The position numbers were made by a program, and so were the translations under genes. Positions 8,442 through 18,595 of a stretch of DNA of 64,000 nucleotides are shown here, piece after piece; the stretch's first letter is position 1, and the number at the start of each line of letters is the position of its first letter. This DNA comes from Candidatus Poribacteria bacterium (GTDB lineage Bacteria; Poribacteria; WGA-4E; WGA-3G): positions 62,001-126,000 of the forward strand of contig JAPOZO010000063.1 in NCBI GenBank assembly GCA_026706025.1, read 5' to 3'. The notes beneath the pieces are model-generated. The model saw only the letters and a list, made by a program, of their open reading frames with translations. It did no database searches and was not told the origin of the DNA.

Positions 8442-9590
8442 TTACTCAAAAGGTTGCAATGTACCGTCTTTGACTATCAGCACTCCCGGCGTATAAACAG
8501 CGTCCCCGTCGGCATTAAAAGAGAACTTACCAAATACTGTGTCAAAGTCCATAATATCCGCCAGCGCATCTCGAATTGCAGTTGAATCGGTTGCTTCGGC
8601 ATTCTTAATCGCCTCCGCTAAAATATAGACAGTGGCATACGACGCGGCAACAAAGGCGTTCGGCTCCATCCCGTAAGTCGCGCTGTAACTCTTAACGAAG
8701 ACTTGATTTCCGGGTGTGTCGTCTGTAGGGAGCCAATCGATAAAAGTGATTGCGCCCTCAGCGGCGGCACCTGCGGCTGCTACCTCAACGTTGGTTAATG
8801 AGCTCACAATAAACGGAGCGGATATGCCGAGTTCGTCCGCTTGAACCAGTATCAACGGTTTTTCGGGCGGCAACGCCGAAACAAAGATTGCATCGGGATT
8901 CAACGCCTGTATTCGGGTTAATTGCGCCGAGAAGTCGGTATCACCACTCTGGAAGGGTTCCGTGGTGAGCACCTCAACACCCTTTGCAGTAAATGCTTCC
9001 TGCAATGCTTTGTCTCTATCTGCGGAGAAGCCATCGGTTTCGTCATACATCGTAGCCACGCGTTGATAGCCGAGCTTCGCGTATGTTACCGGAATGCCTT
9101 TAGCAACCACAACGTCTGTCGCGAGCGGGATCCGAAAGACAAAATCACTGATCGCGCCAAGCCCACGGGCCCCCGCTGTCGGGCTAATTGCGACAACCTG
9201 ATTTTCACCGGCAATCGGAAAAGCCGCCGCCGTCGCGCTTGACGATGCGGGCCCGAGAATAACAGACACGCCGTCTTCATGAATCAGTTTATTGAAAGCA
9301 GCAACCGCCCCCTCTGGCGTACTGGCATCGTCTGCAATAATAAACTTGACTTGGGGATTACCGAGTTGTCCGTTGTTAATTTCACTGAGAGCGAGGTCGA
9401 AACCTTGTTTCATGAGTTCGCCTGCGGAAGCCAAGTGCCCAGTCAAAGGTAAAACGACTCCGATAGTAATCTCGTCGTTTTTATCTTCTACCTGTGGTAT
9501 GGTAGGTTGGACAATTTGTGACACTCGGTCACAAGCGGAAAAGCCTATTATCAAGGTGGCAATTGCCACGATCAACATAAATGATTTCAT
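8442..9590 (-). CDS. Branched-chain amino acid ABC transporter substrate-binding lipoprotein (LivK-like)
   Basis: A 382-residue periplasmic binding protein of the Peripla_BP_6 type. Residues 1-20 are a lipoprotein signal with lipobox GFSAC, so the mature protein should be membrane-anchored. The core starts ITIGVVLPLTGHLASAGELMKQGFDLAL and continues with GVSVILGPASSSATAA and AISPTAGA, the usual ligand-pocket regions. The second lobe ends with FGKFSFNADGDAVY. ATG 9590 has AAAGGAACA upstream. No permease or ATPase genes are adjacent. The ligand (amino acid, amide or other) cannot be told from the sequence. A 160-base palindromic repeat fills the gap to the RNase J gene. Confidence 0.88.
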   Translation of the reverse strand: MKSFMLIVAIATLIIGFSACDRVSQIVQPTIPQVEDKNDEITIGVVLPLTGHLASAGELMKQGFDLALSEINNGQLGNPQVKFIIADDASTPEGAVAAFNKLIHEDGVSVILGPASSSATAAAFPIAGENQVVAISPTAGARGLGAISDFVFRIPLATDVVVAKGIPVTYAKLGYQRVATMYDETDGFSADRDKALQEAFTAKGVEVLTTEPFQSGDTDFSAQLTRIQALNPDAIFVSALPPEKPLILVQADELGISAPFIVSSLTNVEVAAAGAAAEGAITFIDWLPTDDTPGNQVFVKSYSATYGMEPNAFVAASYATVYILAEAIKNAEATDSTAIRDALADIMDFDTVFGKFSFNADGDAVYTPGVLIVKDGTLQPFE

Positions 9591-9612
9591 TCGATATGTT
9601 CCTTTCTTTTCG

Positions 9613-9774
9613 TAGTTGTCAGTCGTCAGTTATAAGTTGTCAGTTAAGAGGGTTTTTGTAACAATACACCCAAACTTGGTGTACGGTATGGAGGGTCGCA
9701 TTCATTTCTACAGATAGTTTTCTCTTAACCGATAACTGGAGACTGACGGCTGATGGCTGAAAGCCGATAGCCAT
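9613..9774. repeat. Intergenic palindromic repeat, long form
   Basis: It opens TTGTCAGTCGTCAGTTATAAG and closes with AACCGATAACTGGAGACTGACGGCTGATGGCTG. The centre carries a CCCAAACTTGG segment that also occurs in the repeat at the right edge of the window. It occupies almost the whole space between the stop of the RNase J gene and the start of the binding-protein gene. Confidence 0.7.
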
Positions 9775-9776
9775 TA

Positions 9777-11558
9777 TCAAACCCGCATAACAACGGGGAA
9801 GATGAGCGGACTCCGTTGCATCTGTTTTGAGAAAAACCGACGGAGCGCGCCTCGGACTTCATCTTGGACAATCTCCGATTCGTGTTTCTGCTCATCACTC
9901 AGGTTTTCGATGACCCTTCGGGTAATTTCTTTCGCTTCTTCTATGAGTTCTTCAGATTTATCCATGTAAACAAAGCCACGCGAGATAATCTCTATCTCTC
10001 CGGCGTTCAAGCCCGTTTTAGAGTCGTTATCGGTAGATTGTGTGTCAGTTCCCGCCGTTTCGTCCGCCACAATGCCCTCTTGCGAACTGGCATCACCTGT
10101 GTCGCTGTGCAGAACAATAATAGGGACGACGATGCCGTCTTCTGAAAGTTGAATCCGGTCGCGTAAGACGATATCCTCAAGCTCAATTTCCGGTTTGCCA
10201 TCAACAAGGACGCGTCCAGAACGTCCCTCGCGTCCAAATACTTCGCACGTCTCAGATGTCAGGTAGATGAGTTCCCCGTCCTCAGCGACCGTGATGTTCT
10301 CGCTTGGAATACCGACAGATTCAGCGAGTTCAGCGTGTCGCACAAGGTTTTGGTATTCACCGTGCATCGGCATAAAGAACTTGGGTTGCAAAAGATTGAG
10401 CATCAATTTGAGATCCTCGCTTGACCCGTGTCCCGATACGTGGACATCGGCATTGCGTTCATGGTATATCTTCGCGCCACGTCTGAGCAGATGGTTCACT
10501 ACATTCCCGATAGCCTTTTCGTTACCGGGGATAATCCGGGCAGAGATGACGACGGTATCGCCCTGTTCTACCTTTAAAAACGGGTGGTTATCAAGTGCCA
10601 TCAATGCCATAGCGGAGCGAGGCTCCCCTTGGCTACCAGTGCTTAAAATCACAACTTCATGCGGTTTGAACATAGACGCGTCGCGGGCATCAATGAGATA
10701 GTCCGGGTTCACATCAAGGTAGCCGAGTTCGGAAGCAGTGCGCACATTGTTGAGAAGCGAACGTCCACTGACAGCAATAAGCCGGCGGTGTATATTTGCC
10801 AGATCAATGAACTGCTGGATACGATGGAGACTCGAAGAAAAAGTGCAGAGAAACAACTTTTGCGCAGTTCTCTGAAAGATATGGTCTATCGTATCATAAA
10901 TACTCCGTTCGGAGGGGGTCTGCCCAGGTCGCTCCGCGTTGGTGCTGTCGGAGACGAGCATCAGCACGCCTTCCGACCCTAAACGCGCCAGCGTCTGGAC
11001 ATCACTCAACTTGCCATCGACAGGTGTCATGTCGAACTTGAAATCGCCCGTATGGACGATAACCCCGACTGGTGTGCGAAGCGCGATGGCTACAGAATCC
11101 GGAATACTGTGCGTAACATGGATGAATTCGGCGGAGAAATCGCCCAATTCAACTGTATCACCCGGCGCAATTGTATTGAGTTGTGCCTTACCGAGGACAC
11201 CGTATTCACGCAGCCTGCCACTTGCAATCGCGAGCGTCAACTGCGTACTGTAAACGGGTACATCCAACTGTCGCAAGACATAGGCTAAAGCACCGATATG
11301 ATCTTCATGTCCATGGGTTAGGAGGATCCCTCGAATCTTCTCTTTTCGTTCAATTAGATAGTGAATATCTGGGAATATCAGATCAACACCGGGCATATCT
11401 GAATTTGGCAGCATGAAACCCGTATCAATGACGATCAGGTCATCTTCGGTTTCGTACACCATCATGTTAAGCCCGAATTCACCTAAGCCTCCCAATGGTA
11501 TGATCGAAACATTTCCGTTAACGATTTCTTCATTATTAACAAGTGTGGAATCTGTCAT
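9777..11558 (-). CDS. rnj: Ribonuclease J
   Basis: A metallo-beta-lactamase/beta-CASP ribonuclease with endo- and 5'-3' exonuclease activity, central to mRNA decay and rRNA processing in organisms lacking RNase E. The 593-residue product has the zinc-binding HGHEDHIG motif near residue 80, HTGDFKFD, SDSTNAERPG, the beta-CASP SGRSL and GSQGEPRSAM motifs, and HVSGHGSSEDLK. A roughly 35-residue Ser/Thr/Asp-rich insertion (from SDTGDASSQ to TDNDSKTG) interrupts the C-terminal domain just before IISRGFVYMDKSEE. Start ATG 11558 has no clear Shine-Dalgarno; a repeat ends 4 bases before it and a threefold 101-base tandem array fills its upstream region. Confidence 0.93.
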   Translation of the reverse strand: MTDSTLVNNEEIVNGNVSIIPLGGLGEFGLNMMVYETEDDLIVIDTGFMLPNSDMPGVDLIFPDIHYLIERKEKIRGILLTHGHEDHIGALAYVLRQLDVPVYSTQLTLAIASGRLREYGVLGKAQLNTIAPGDTVELGDFSAEFIHVTHSIPDSVAIALRTPVGVIVHTGDFKFDMTPVDGKLSDVQTLARLGSEGVLMLVSDSTNAERPGQTPSERSIYDTIDHIFQRTAQKLFLCTFSSSLHRIQQFIDLANIHRRLIAVSGRSLLNNVRTASELGYLDVNPDYLIDARDASMFKPHEVVILSTGSQGEPRSAMALMALDNHPFLKVEQGDTVVISARIIPGNEKAIGNVVNHLLRRGAKIYHERNADVHVSGHGSSEDLKLMLNLLQPKFFMPMHGEYQNLVRHAELAESVGIPSENITVAEDGELIYLTSETCEVFGREGRSGRVLVDGKPEIELEDIVLRDRIQLSEDGIVVPIIVLHSDTGDASSQEGIVADETAGTDTQSTDNDSKTGLNAGEIEIISRGFVYMDKSEELIEEAKEITRRVIENLSDEQKHESEIVQDEVRGALRRFFSKQMQRSPLIFPVVMRV

Positions 11559-11560
11559 AA

Positions 11561-11864
11561 AATAGTTGTCAGTTGTCAGTTGTCAGTTATCAGTTAAAGA
11601 GGGTTCTGATTAACCGATATCCTCTTTGTAACCCTCGCCACTCCAATTTTCTAACGCCGTTAATAGTTGTCAGTTGTCAGTTGTCAGTTATCAGTTAAAG
11701 AGGGTTCTGATTAACCGATATCCTCTTTGTAACCCTCGCCACTCCAATTTTCTAACGCCGTTAATAGTTGTCAGTTGTCAGTTGTCAGTTATCAGTTAAA
11801 GAGGGTTCTGATTAACCGATATCCTCTTTGTAACCTTCGCCACTCCAATTTTCTAACGCCGTTA
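11561..11864. repeat. Three tandem copies of a 101-base palindromic unit upstream of the RNase J gene
   Basis: Three near-identical units repeat with exact period 101 (the same bases at 11662, 11763 and 11864). Each begins with serial TTGTCAG/TTATCAG words, holds the inverted pair TAAAGAGG...CCTCTTTG and ends ACTCCAATTTTCTAACGCCG. Copies 1 and 2 look identical; copy 3 shows a C-to-T change (AACCTTCGCC). A further degraded stretch with CTCTCACTGTGAGGC continues to about 11940. The whole 397-base gap contains no gene. Confidence 0.9.
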
Positions 11865-11955
11865 AAGGAAGATTTTCAGCAATCCGAAACCCAAAACTGA
11901 TAACTGCTCTCACTGTGAGGCACGATAACTGAAAACTATTCCCTACTGGTGTTCT

Positions 11956-12981
11956 TTATCGCCAGTGGAGATCGAAATAGTCGTGCGTCGTTGAGGTTAT
12001 CTGCTGCATTTCTCCAGTTTCAATGTCTAAGATAAAAATTTCGCTGGTGCGTCGTCCGTCCGGATTTTTACCGATAAATGCGACTTGGTTTCCGTCCGGA
12101 CTCCATGTTGCGTCGCGTCCTGGGTAAAGACTGAGGTTCAGATAACTTTTAAACCGTCCTTGCTCTATAGTGGCAACGCAGATCTCGCCTGATGTATAAA
12201 ACAAAAGTTTTTTGCCATCAGGCGACCATTCTTCAATGTTGCCACACGGCGGTTCGTCGCGTTGCAGAAACCATTTTCTACTCATACTGACGACTTCCGG
12301 TTCCGCAAGCGCGAGGATCCCTTCGGTTTTAAACGCGATCCATTTACGGTCTGGCGACCACTCGGGCCAGCGTGTTCCCTTTGGCAAGACTTCAAGCAAT
12401 CTCCTTTTCGGTTCTTTAATTTTTTCGCCTTTCGCGTCCCAATGTAGCCATCCCATTGCCCACTGCTCGCTCCGCCACCGCTTTATTTTTCCATCAACCG
12501 TCACTTCCCAATTTTCCAGCCGATCTTTCGGACGGTCAATCTCTACGACAACCAGAAGTGCGTGACTTAACGGAGACCACCAGAAATCGTGGATATCATA
12601 CTGTTTCTTGATGAGTCGCTTGTTCTTGGTCCCATCTGCCCACATTACGTATAACGATTTTGCCCCGTCTACCCCGGATATGTAAGCAATTCGTTCCCGA
12701 TCCGGTGACCATCGCGGGTTCCGCGAAACCGCATCATCCGTGAGTCGGCGAAAATCTGTGCCGTCTGGATTCATCGTACAGATGTTATACTGATAGAATT
12801 CCCACCAATTTGCTGTTCCTCGGACTCTCTGAAGCGTCCGTGTTACAGCGCGGAAACCGTCTTCATTCAGAAACGGCTCACGGATGGCAAAGACGAATTT
12901 ATCCGCACCCACCTCTGCAAACCCAACACGACCTATTATGAAAACTAATATGAGCACGCCCGTTACCCGTCCGATACGCAT
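11956..12981 (-). CDS. TolB-like beta-propeller exported protein
   Basis: Start ATG 12981 (MRIGRVTGVLILVFIIG) is chosen because AAGGTGG lies 6 bases upstream and a signal peptide follows at once; longer upstream reading runs through a repeat. The 341-residue product has an export signal ending near VGFAEVG and then repeated WD40-like/TolB blades with the SPD motif: PRWSPDRERIAYIS, PEWSPDRKWIAF, EEWSPDGKKLLFY and ATWSPDGNQVAFIG. Such propellers bind proteins or sense periplasmic ligands; no catalytic residues are visible. It lies just downstream of leuS on the same strand, separated by a palindromic repeat. Its specific role is unknown. Confidence 0.8.
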   Translation of the reverse strand: MRIGRVTGVLILVFIIGRVGFAEVGADKFVFAIREPFLNEDGFRAVTRTLQRVRGTANWWEFYQYNICTMNPDGTDFRRLTDDAVSRNPRWSPDRERIAYISGVDGAKSLYVMWADGTKNKRLIKKQYDIHDFWWSPLSHALLVVVEIDRPKDRLENWEVTVDGKIKRWRSEQWAMGWLHWDAKGEKIKEPKRRLLEVLPKGTRWPEWSPDRKWIAFKTEGILALAEPEVVSMSRKWFLQRDEPPCGNIEEWSPDGKKLLFYTSGEICVATIEQGRFKSYLNLSLYPGRDATWSPDGNQVAFIGKNPDGRRTSEIFILDIETGEMQQITSTTHDYFDLHWR

Positions 12982-12997
12982 AGGTCCACCTTTTTGA

Positions 12998-13114
12998 TAG
13001 TACTCAGTTATCAGAAGAATGGTTATCGGTTTTCGGTTTGCCTCGCAGTGAGAGTCTTCGGTAAAAGATGTTTTGATTAAATCACACCGCTCTTTAACTG
13101 ATAACTGACAACCG
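12998..13114. repeat. Intergenic palindromic repeat
   Basis: Outer arms CTCAGTTATCAG and CTGATAACTGACAACC surround TTTGCCTCGCAGTGAGAGTC, a core also found at 39247 and 60922 and, inverted, near 11906. It fills the gap between the leuS stop and the TolB-like gene and ends directly at the leuS TAA. Confidence 0.7.
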
Positions 13115-15667
13115 TTAAACAACGATATTGATAAGGCGATTCGGGACGACGATAACCTTCCGAACCGGTTTTCCCTCAATAAACCGTTGAACGCGTTCAT
13201 CTGCGAGTGCGGCTTCTTCAATCTCTTTATCAGTCGCATCGGCAGGCAGTTGGAGCCGGTTGCGGAGTTTTCCATTGACTTGCGCGATTATGGTTACGGT
13301 GGCACTCGTCAGAACGGATTCATCGTGTGTGGGCCACTGCGCATGCGCTATAAATCCTGTTTCGCCGAGACGATGCCACAACTCTTGCGCGATGTGCGGG
13401 GCGTAAGGCGAAAGCAGATGCAAGAAAATTTTCAAAGCCTCTTTCGGTAGCGTTTTCGTCTGCGTAGCAGTGTTAACGAAGATCATCATCTGGCTAATCG
13501 CGGTGTTCATCTTATCAATGGACTCGGTATCCTCGGTTACCTGCTTGATGGTCTTATGGAGTTCGCGCCAGAGTTCGGACTCCGTTGTTCCCGGAGCGTC
13601 AGTCAACTTCTCGCGGAGTGCGCCACTATCTTCATCAATCACAAGCCGCCAAACGCGTTGAAGGAACCGATAGACCCCCTCTACGCCAGCGTCTTGCCAC
13701 GGCGTGCTTGCTGTAACCGGCCCGATAAACAGCAGATAGAGACGGAGTGTATCCGCGCCGTAATTGTCAATTACATCGTCTGAGTTGATGACATTAAAGC
13801 GGGATTTGGACATTTTTTCGATCTGCGTTTGGAGCGGTACCCCTGAAGCCTTTGCGACGAATTTATCACCCTTCTGTTCGGCTTCGTTCGGATAGTAGTA
13901 TTTGCCTCTGGCATCTTGGTAAGACTCCGCGAGGATTGTCCCTTGGTTAAGCAGTCCTTGGAACGGCTCTCTTGTAGAGACCAATCCACAGTCGTAAAGC
14001 ACCTTATGCCAAAAGCGCGCGTAGAGTAGATGTAAAACAGCGTGCTCGGCACCGCCCATATAGGAATCAACCGGCATCCAATAGCGTTCAAGTTCGGTAT
14101 CAAAAGGTGCCTCGGTATTGTGCGCATCAAGGAAACGGAGATAATACCAACAGGAGCCTGCCCATTGTGGCATGATGTTCGTTTCCCGCGTCGCTGCGCG
14201 CCCATCTGGTAGTGTCACATTCAACCACTCGGATCCGGCGCGAGCAAGCGGAGGCTGCCCGTCTTCTGTAGGTTTATAGGCATCAATCGGTGGCAGTTCC
14301 ACAGGTAGTTCCTCGTTCGGCAGTTGAACGATGGTGCCATCTTCAAGGTGTACAAGGGGAAAGGGTTCGCCCCAATAGCGTTGTCGAGAGAAGAGCCAAT
14401 CTCGCAAGCGGTATTGCACCTGACGCGACCCTTTGCCTTCACCTTCAAGCCAAGCAATCATCTTCGCCTTCGCCTCAGCAACCTGCAAACCGTTGAGGAA
14501 ATCTGAATTGACGCAGACTCCATCTCCTTCAAAAGGTGCCTCTTCAATTGGCTGATCACCGCCCTTAATGACTTCAAGGATAGGAATACCGAAAGCGGAA
14601 GCGAATTCGTGGTCGCGCGCATCATGACCCGGTACTGCCATGATCGCGCCTGTGCCATAAGTCATGAGGACGTAATCCGCAACCCATATCGGGATAGGCG
14701 TGTTGTTACACGGGTTTATAGCGGATGCCCCTGTGAAAACACCGGTTTTTTCCGTCGCGAGGTCTGTCCGTTGGAGATCAGATTTGTTGATGGCTTCCTT
14801 TACATAGGCACCAACAGCAGATGCGGCATCAGGATGTGTTATTTCGGAGACGAGCGGATGTTCAGGTGCCAATACACAATAGGTTGCACCGAAGAGCGTA
14901 TCTGGACGTGTCGTGAAAACGGTGAACGCCTTATCACTATCCTTGATCTTGAAGGTGATGTCTGCGCCTTCCGATTTACCAATCCAGTGGCGTTGCATCT
15001 CCTTGAGTCCCTCGGGCCAGTCCAATAAATCCAAGTCTTCCAGCAGCTGGTCTGCATAGGCAGTGATTTTGAGCATCCATTGGCGCATCAGACGGCGTTC
15101 AACTGGATCGCCGGTTTCAACATATTTGCCATCTTTCACCTCTTCGTTTGAGAGGACAGTGCCTAACGCTGGACACCAGTTGACGGGTACATCAGCAAGA
15201 TACGCTAAACCTTTTTCATAGAGTCGGAGGAAGATCCATTGCGTCCACCTATAATATTCGGGCACGGAGGTATCAATTTTTCGGGACCAGTCGTAAGAGA
15301 ATCCGATGCGTTGGATCTGTTGCTGAAAGGTTTCCGTATTTCTTTTTGTAATGTGTGCTGGGTGTTCGTTTTCACGCACTGCGGTGCGCTCGGTAGGAAG
15401 CCCGAAGGCATCCCATCCCATCGGGTGCATGACGTGATAGCCCTGCATCCGCCGAAAATTAGCGAACACATCGGTCGGTACATAATTCTTTGCGTGCCCC
15501 ACGTGAAGTCCGGCACCAGAGGTATACGGGAACATGCCAAGCACATAGAATTTCGGTTTGGTTTTCAGTATTTCGATATCGTTTGGAACCTTAAATGCTT
15601 CTTTTTTTCGCCACTCGGCTTGCCAATAGGGTTCTATCTCCGCCGGGGCGTACGGATGGTTCTCCAT
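13115..15667 (-). CDS. leuS: Leucyl-tRNA synthetase
   Basis: A class I synthetase that charges tRNA-Leu. ATG 15667 ([19 protein letters not shown]) is preceded by AAGGAGAAGAACAAGAA, so it is preferred over an in-frame start 72 bases upstream; the product is 850 residues, typical for bacteria. Motifs: the HIGH-type [12 protein letters not shown] near residue 50, [11 protein letters not shown], the editing domain with [12 protein letters not shown] and [14 protein letters not shown], and [11 protein letters not shown] near residue 600. It ends with the usual anticodon-binding region and [14 protein letters not shown]. Its transcript probably continues into the TolB-like gene. Confidence 0.97.
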   Translation of the reverse strand: MENHPYAPAEIEPYWQAEWRKKEAFKVPNDIEILKTKPKFYVLGMFPYTSGAGLHVGHAKNYVPTDVFANFRRMQGYHVMHPMGWDAFGLPTERTAVRENEHPAHITKRNTETFQQQIQRIGFSYDWSRKIDTSVPEYYRWTQWIFLRLYEKGLAYLADVPVNWCPALGTVLSNEEVKDGKYVETGDPVERRLMRQWMLKITAYADQLLEDLDLLDWPEGLKEMQRHWIGKSEGADITFKIKDSDKAFTVFTTRPDTLFGATYCVLAPEHPLVSEITHPDAASAVGAYVKEAINKSDLQRTDLATEKTGVFTGASAINPCNNTPIPIWVADYVLMTYGTGAIMAVPGHDARDHEFASAFGIPILEVIKGGDQPIEEAPFEGDGVCVNSDFLNGLQVAEAKAKMIAWLEGEGKGSRQVQYRLRDWLFSRQRYWGEPFPLVHLEDGTIVQLPNEELPVELPPIDAYKPTEDGQPPLARAGSEWLNVTLPDGRAATRETNIMPQWAGSCWYYLRFLDAHNTEAPFDTELERYWMPVDSYMGGAEHAVLHLLYARFWHKVLYDCGLVSTREPFQGLLNQGTILAESYQDARGKYYYPNEAEQKGDKFVAKASGVPLQTQIEKMSKSRFNVINSDDVIDNYGADTLRLYLLFIGPVTASTPWQDAGVEGVYRFLQRVWRLVIDEDSGALREKLTDAPGTTESELWRELHKTIKQVTEDTESIDKMNTAISQMMIFVNTATQTKTLPKEALKIFLHLLSPYAPHIAQELWHRLGETGFIAHAQWPTHDESVLTSATVTIIAQVNGKLRNRLQLPADATDKEIEEAALADERVQRFIEGKPVRKVIVVPNRLINIVV

Positions 15668-16371
15668 TTCTTGTTCTTCTCCTTTTGCATCCCTGTATAT
15701 CAACTTTACATGTATAAATTTTAACACAAACCTGACCAATTGTCAAGATTACCTGCTGCCAGTCCGGTCATTCAATTTTAAGAAATTATTGGATTGGACA
15801 TCTTTTTTTTTAGGATCCGGTGCGAAATGCTGCGAAAATTTCTGCGTTTTTTCAAAAAACATAACATATATTAAGTATTATCGCCTGTGAAAAGGACAAC
15901 ACCAAAAACCTACACTACAATTGAATGACTCTGCTGTCAGTCCCAGGACTATTCAGTTTTCGGTTTTTTCGTGCGATTTTGGACCCTCGGGGTCCCCACC
16001 CGTTACTGGCAAGGGGGCGGTAGGTGTGAAACCCAACTTGAGACCCACAGGTGCCCGGAAACCGCAACGGTGTTGGGTTTCTCTCGGTTTTCTGTTTGGC
16101 ATGCGCTCTTTAGTGGAAGTTGAGTGTCGTGTTAATTTTCAGCGTTTTGGGGTATCCGTTCAACCCAACCTACGGAACGATACTCCATAGGGTTAGTGTG
16201 TCTGGGAGCCATGAACAAAATATTTACACACCGATTTGTAATAAACTTTTGAAATAATCTTAAAAGTATTGTAAAATATTAACATTATACTTTAATATGT
16301 GAAGAAAAGTATTCCGTCTGCAACATGAAAATTCTAATGACCCCTTTAACGTTCGCTCAACGAGGAACTTT
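15668..16371. other. 704-base gene-free region between divergent leuS and the PhoX-like gene
   Basis: AT-rich DNA flanks both ends; the 16201-16330 stretch (TTTGTAATAAACTTTTGAAATAATC onward) probably holds promoters for the PhoX-like gene. The middle, 15940-16175, has repeated ACCCAAC and GTTGGGTTT words in inverted orientation. No convincing gene was seen: the open frame at 15921-16190 is built from these repeats. Confidence 0.6.
16068..16170. repeat. GTTGGGTTT...AACCCAACC inverted-end repeat, copy A
   Basis: About 100 bases bounded by GTTGGGTTTCTCTCGGTTTT on the left and GTTCAACCCAACCTA on the right. The arms are complementary. A second copy with the same ends but diverged middle is at 17949-18050. 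Confidence 0.65.
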
Positions 16372-17835
16372 ATGAAGAATAAATTATCACGACGGCAGTT
16401 TCTACGTTCTGGCGCGTTTGCGACCGCATCTGCAGCAGTCAGCCTCGGATTTTTAGGGTGCAGCCAAACCCTGATTCAAAAAGTGCCGGGCTTTAGACCC
16501 GAACCACCCTTCCAGTTTACCCCGAGCGCAAACCGGCTTCTTGATCTTCCAGAAGGGTTCACCGCACACGCTTTTTCGCGAACCGGCGAACAGATGGACG
16601 ATGGGCTTTGGGTACCGGGCGGACACGACGGCATGGCAGCTTTCCCCGGTCCTAACGGCAAAACGATCCTCGTCCGAAATCATGAATTGGTCGCTACTGC
16701 CAAAAACGTTGGCCCCTTTGGCTGGAATAACGAAAAGATTGAACGCGCCGCGATTGACAAATTCTACGACGCTGGATCAGGCGAATTACCCTGCCTCGGC
16801 GGGACAACGACACTCGTCTATGATACGCGCACGAAGACGCTGGAGAAACACTTTTTAAGTCTGATAGGGACGATCCGGAATTGCGCCGGTGGGCTAACCC
16901 CTTGGAACACATGGATCACCTGTGAAGAGACTATGCAGAAATCTGAAAAAGAAAACACTTACGAAGCAAACCATGGGTATAATTTTGAAGTTCCTGCTTC
17001 TGCCGACATAGGATTAGCTGACCCAATCCCGTTGAAAGCGATGGGACGCTTCAATCACGAGGCAGTCGCCGTTGATCCGAAAACGGGAATCGTCTATGAA
17101 ACCGAAGACAGAGGAGATAGTTTAATTTACCGGTTTATTCCTGACCAACCGGGAGAACTCGCTGCAGGCGGCAAGCTGCAAGCACTGAAAATTCGAGACC
17201 TCAAAGCGGCAGATACCCGAAACTGGCGAAGTCGAAACCAAAAGATTTTTTGGTGGACGTATAATCCGATACCGGTTGGAGAAACACTTGCAGTTGAATG
17301 GGTAGATATTGAGAACGTAGAATCGCCGTATGATGAGCTCCGTTATCAAGGGGCTGATGATAAAGATGCTGCAAAGTTCGCACGCGGTGAAGGGATCTGG
17401 TACGGCGATAACCAAGGAACGGGAGAGTTCTATATCGCTTGCACAAATGGCGGCATTGAATACAAAGGGCAAATCTGGCGATATATACCGAGTCCTTACG
17501 AAGGCACAAGCCGCGAAGAACAAGAACCGGGGACTATTGAACTCTTTATTGAGCCAAACGACAGCAATCTCATGGAGAATGCTGATAATTTGACGGTCAC
17601 ACCGTGGGGCGATCTCATTATCTGCGAAGACGGTCCAAACGAGGAGTTCTTAATTGGCGTAACCCCCGAAGGGAACCTCTATCGGTTTGCCCGAAATGCT
17701 GGCAACCTGTCTGAACTCGCAGGTGCAACATTCTCACCCGATGGTACGACCCTTTTTGTGAACATCCAGAGTCCTGGGATTACGCTGGCTATTACTGGTC
17801 CTTGGCATGAGATTCGACAGCGCAGCTTGACCTGA
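16372..17835 (+). CDS. PhoX-like (DUF839) Tat-exported protein
   Basis: 487 residues with a twin-arginine signal (SRRQFLRSG) followed by a hydrophobic stretch and a lipobox-like FLGC, so it is exported folded and may be lipid-anchored. The body matches the DUF839/PhoX family, including LVRNHELV, GGTTTLVYD, CAGGLTPWNTWITCEE, GRFNHEAVAVDPKTGIVYETEDRGDS, and the late ENADNLTVTPWGDLIICEDG and FSPDGTTLFVNIQSPG. Characterised PhoX enzymes are Ca/Fe-dependent alkaline phosphatases, but many DUF839 members have not been tested, so phosphatase activity is inferred. Start ATG 16372 has GAGGAACTTT upstream. It has no operon partner. Confidence 0.85.
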   Translation: MKNKLSRRQFLRSGAFATASAAVSLGFLGCSQTLIQKVPGFRPEPPFQFTPSANRLLDLPEGFTAHAFSRTGEQMDDGLWVPGGHDGMAAFPGPNGKTILVRNHELVATAKNVGPFGWNNEKIERAAIDKFYDAGSGELPCLGGTTTLVYDTRTKTLEKHFLSLIGTIRNCAGGLTPWNTWITCEETMQKSEKENTYEANHGYNFEVPASADIGLADPIPLKAMGRFNHEAVAVDPKTGIVYETEDRGDSLIYRFIPDQPGELAAGGKLQALKIRDLKAADTRNWRSRNQKIFWWTYNPIPVGETLAVEWVDIENVESPYDELRYQGADDKDAAKFARGEGIWYGDNQGTGEFYIACTNGGIEYKGQIWRYIPSPYEGTSREEQEPGTIELFIEPNDSNLMENADNLTVTPWGDLIICEDGPNEEFLIGVTPEGNLYRFARNAGNLSELAGATFSPDGTTLFVNIQSPGITLAITGPWHEIRQRSLT

Positions 17836-17948
17836 AACAGACAGGCGAGCCGTTAGAAAAAGTTGATCTCACTTGCGGAGTCGGCTGACTCCCTCGCGGA
17901 CATCTCAATCATCTCACCTAAAAAAGGATACCCCGTCATAGCAAGAAC

Positions 17949-18050
17949 GTTGGGTTTCTCTTGGTATTTTTGCAGGCACTGTGTGTCAGACGAACCTGGG
18001 TTTTCCTTGATTGGAAAGCCCCAGAAGGTGCCCCGTTCAACCCAACCTAA
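17949..18050. repeat. GTTGGGTTT...AACCCAACC inverted-end repeat, copy B
   Basis: Ends GTTGGGTTTCTCTTGG and GTTCAACCCAACCTAA match copy A at 16068. It lies within a 409-base gene-poor stretch (17836-18244) in which nothing else was recognised. Confidence 0.65.
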
Positions 18051-18244
18051 ATAAGCCACCTTTCTTCTAAAATCAACGCCTATAGTGGAAGAGAAAAGCG
18101 CACAAGAAGTGTGAGACCCTAGTGACGCAACTTTTGCGTATGGGCAACAAGCCAAGGATGGTAACGGTTTTCATTTTGGTCACTTCCAAGGGGGCGGCTT
18201 TCCTCCAAAGCCTAAAGACTTGGATTTCCAAACGGTGAAACTTG

Positions 18245-18595
18245 ATGAAAAAATATGTTTCAAGCATATTCGCGTTTTCCTGTAAAGTGTTGATATGCCT
18301 TCTCATTTTCAGTTTATGGTCTCCGATAATAGTCCCTATTCTCTTTTATTTTACTTTCGCAGATGATGACATGAAAGCACAGTTGTTATGGGATTGGAAC
18401 GAGTTCTATGGCTTGGTGAACTCTGCGCAGCGACTTCAAAATGAGGAAATCCCGCTTCGTTTTGAAGATAAAGCCGTTTTAGTTGCAAAAACAGTCAGTG
18501 ATATAGGTTTTCTATGGATTCCTATTGGCATCCTTTGGGGATTTTCAAAGGGGTTATCTTTGTTGTGGCACCGCTATGTAGGGGCAAACATTTGA
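18245..18595 (+). CDS. Small hypothetical membrane protein
   Basis: 116 residues from ATG 18245 (MKKYVSSIFAFSC). A long hydrophobic segment at about residues 6-38 (VLICLLIFSLWSPIIVPILFYFTF) and a second near residues 86-105 (IGFLWIPIGILWGFSKGLSLLW) predict two membrane helices joined by a charged loop containing LRFEDKAVLVAKTVSD. No family is recognised and the Shine-Dalgarno is weak. It stands alone between a repeat and a methylase relic. Confidence 0.5.
   Translation: MKKYVSSIFAFSCKVLICLLIFSLWSPIIVPILFYFTFADDDMKAQLLWDWNEFYGLVNSAQRLQNEEIPLRFEDKAVLVAKTVSDIGFLWIPIGILWGFSKGLSLLWHRYVGANI

Noticed and set aside
11561-11864. CRISPR-like array
   Set aside because: The whole 101-base unit is repeated, with no unique spacers.
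15921-16190. 89-residue plus-strand frame
   Set aside because: Made of repeat words (ACCCAAC, GTTGGGTTT); Pro/Gly/Arg-rich with no motif and no ribosome-binding site.
17853-18155. 100-residue minus-strand frame
   Set aside because: Overlaps the inverted-end repeat at 17949 and has no recognisable features.
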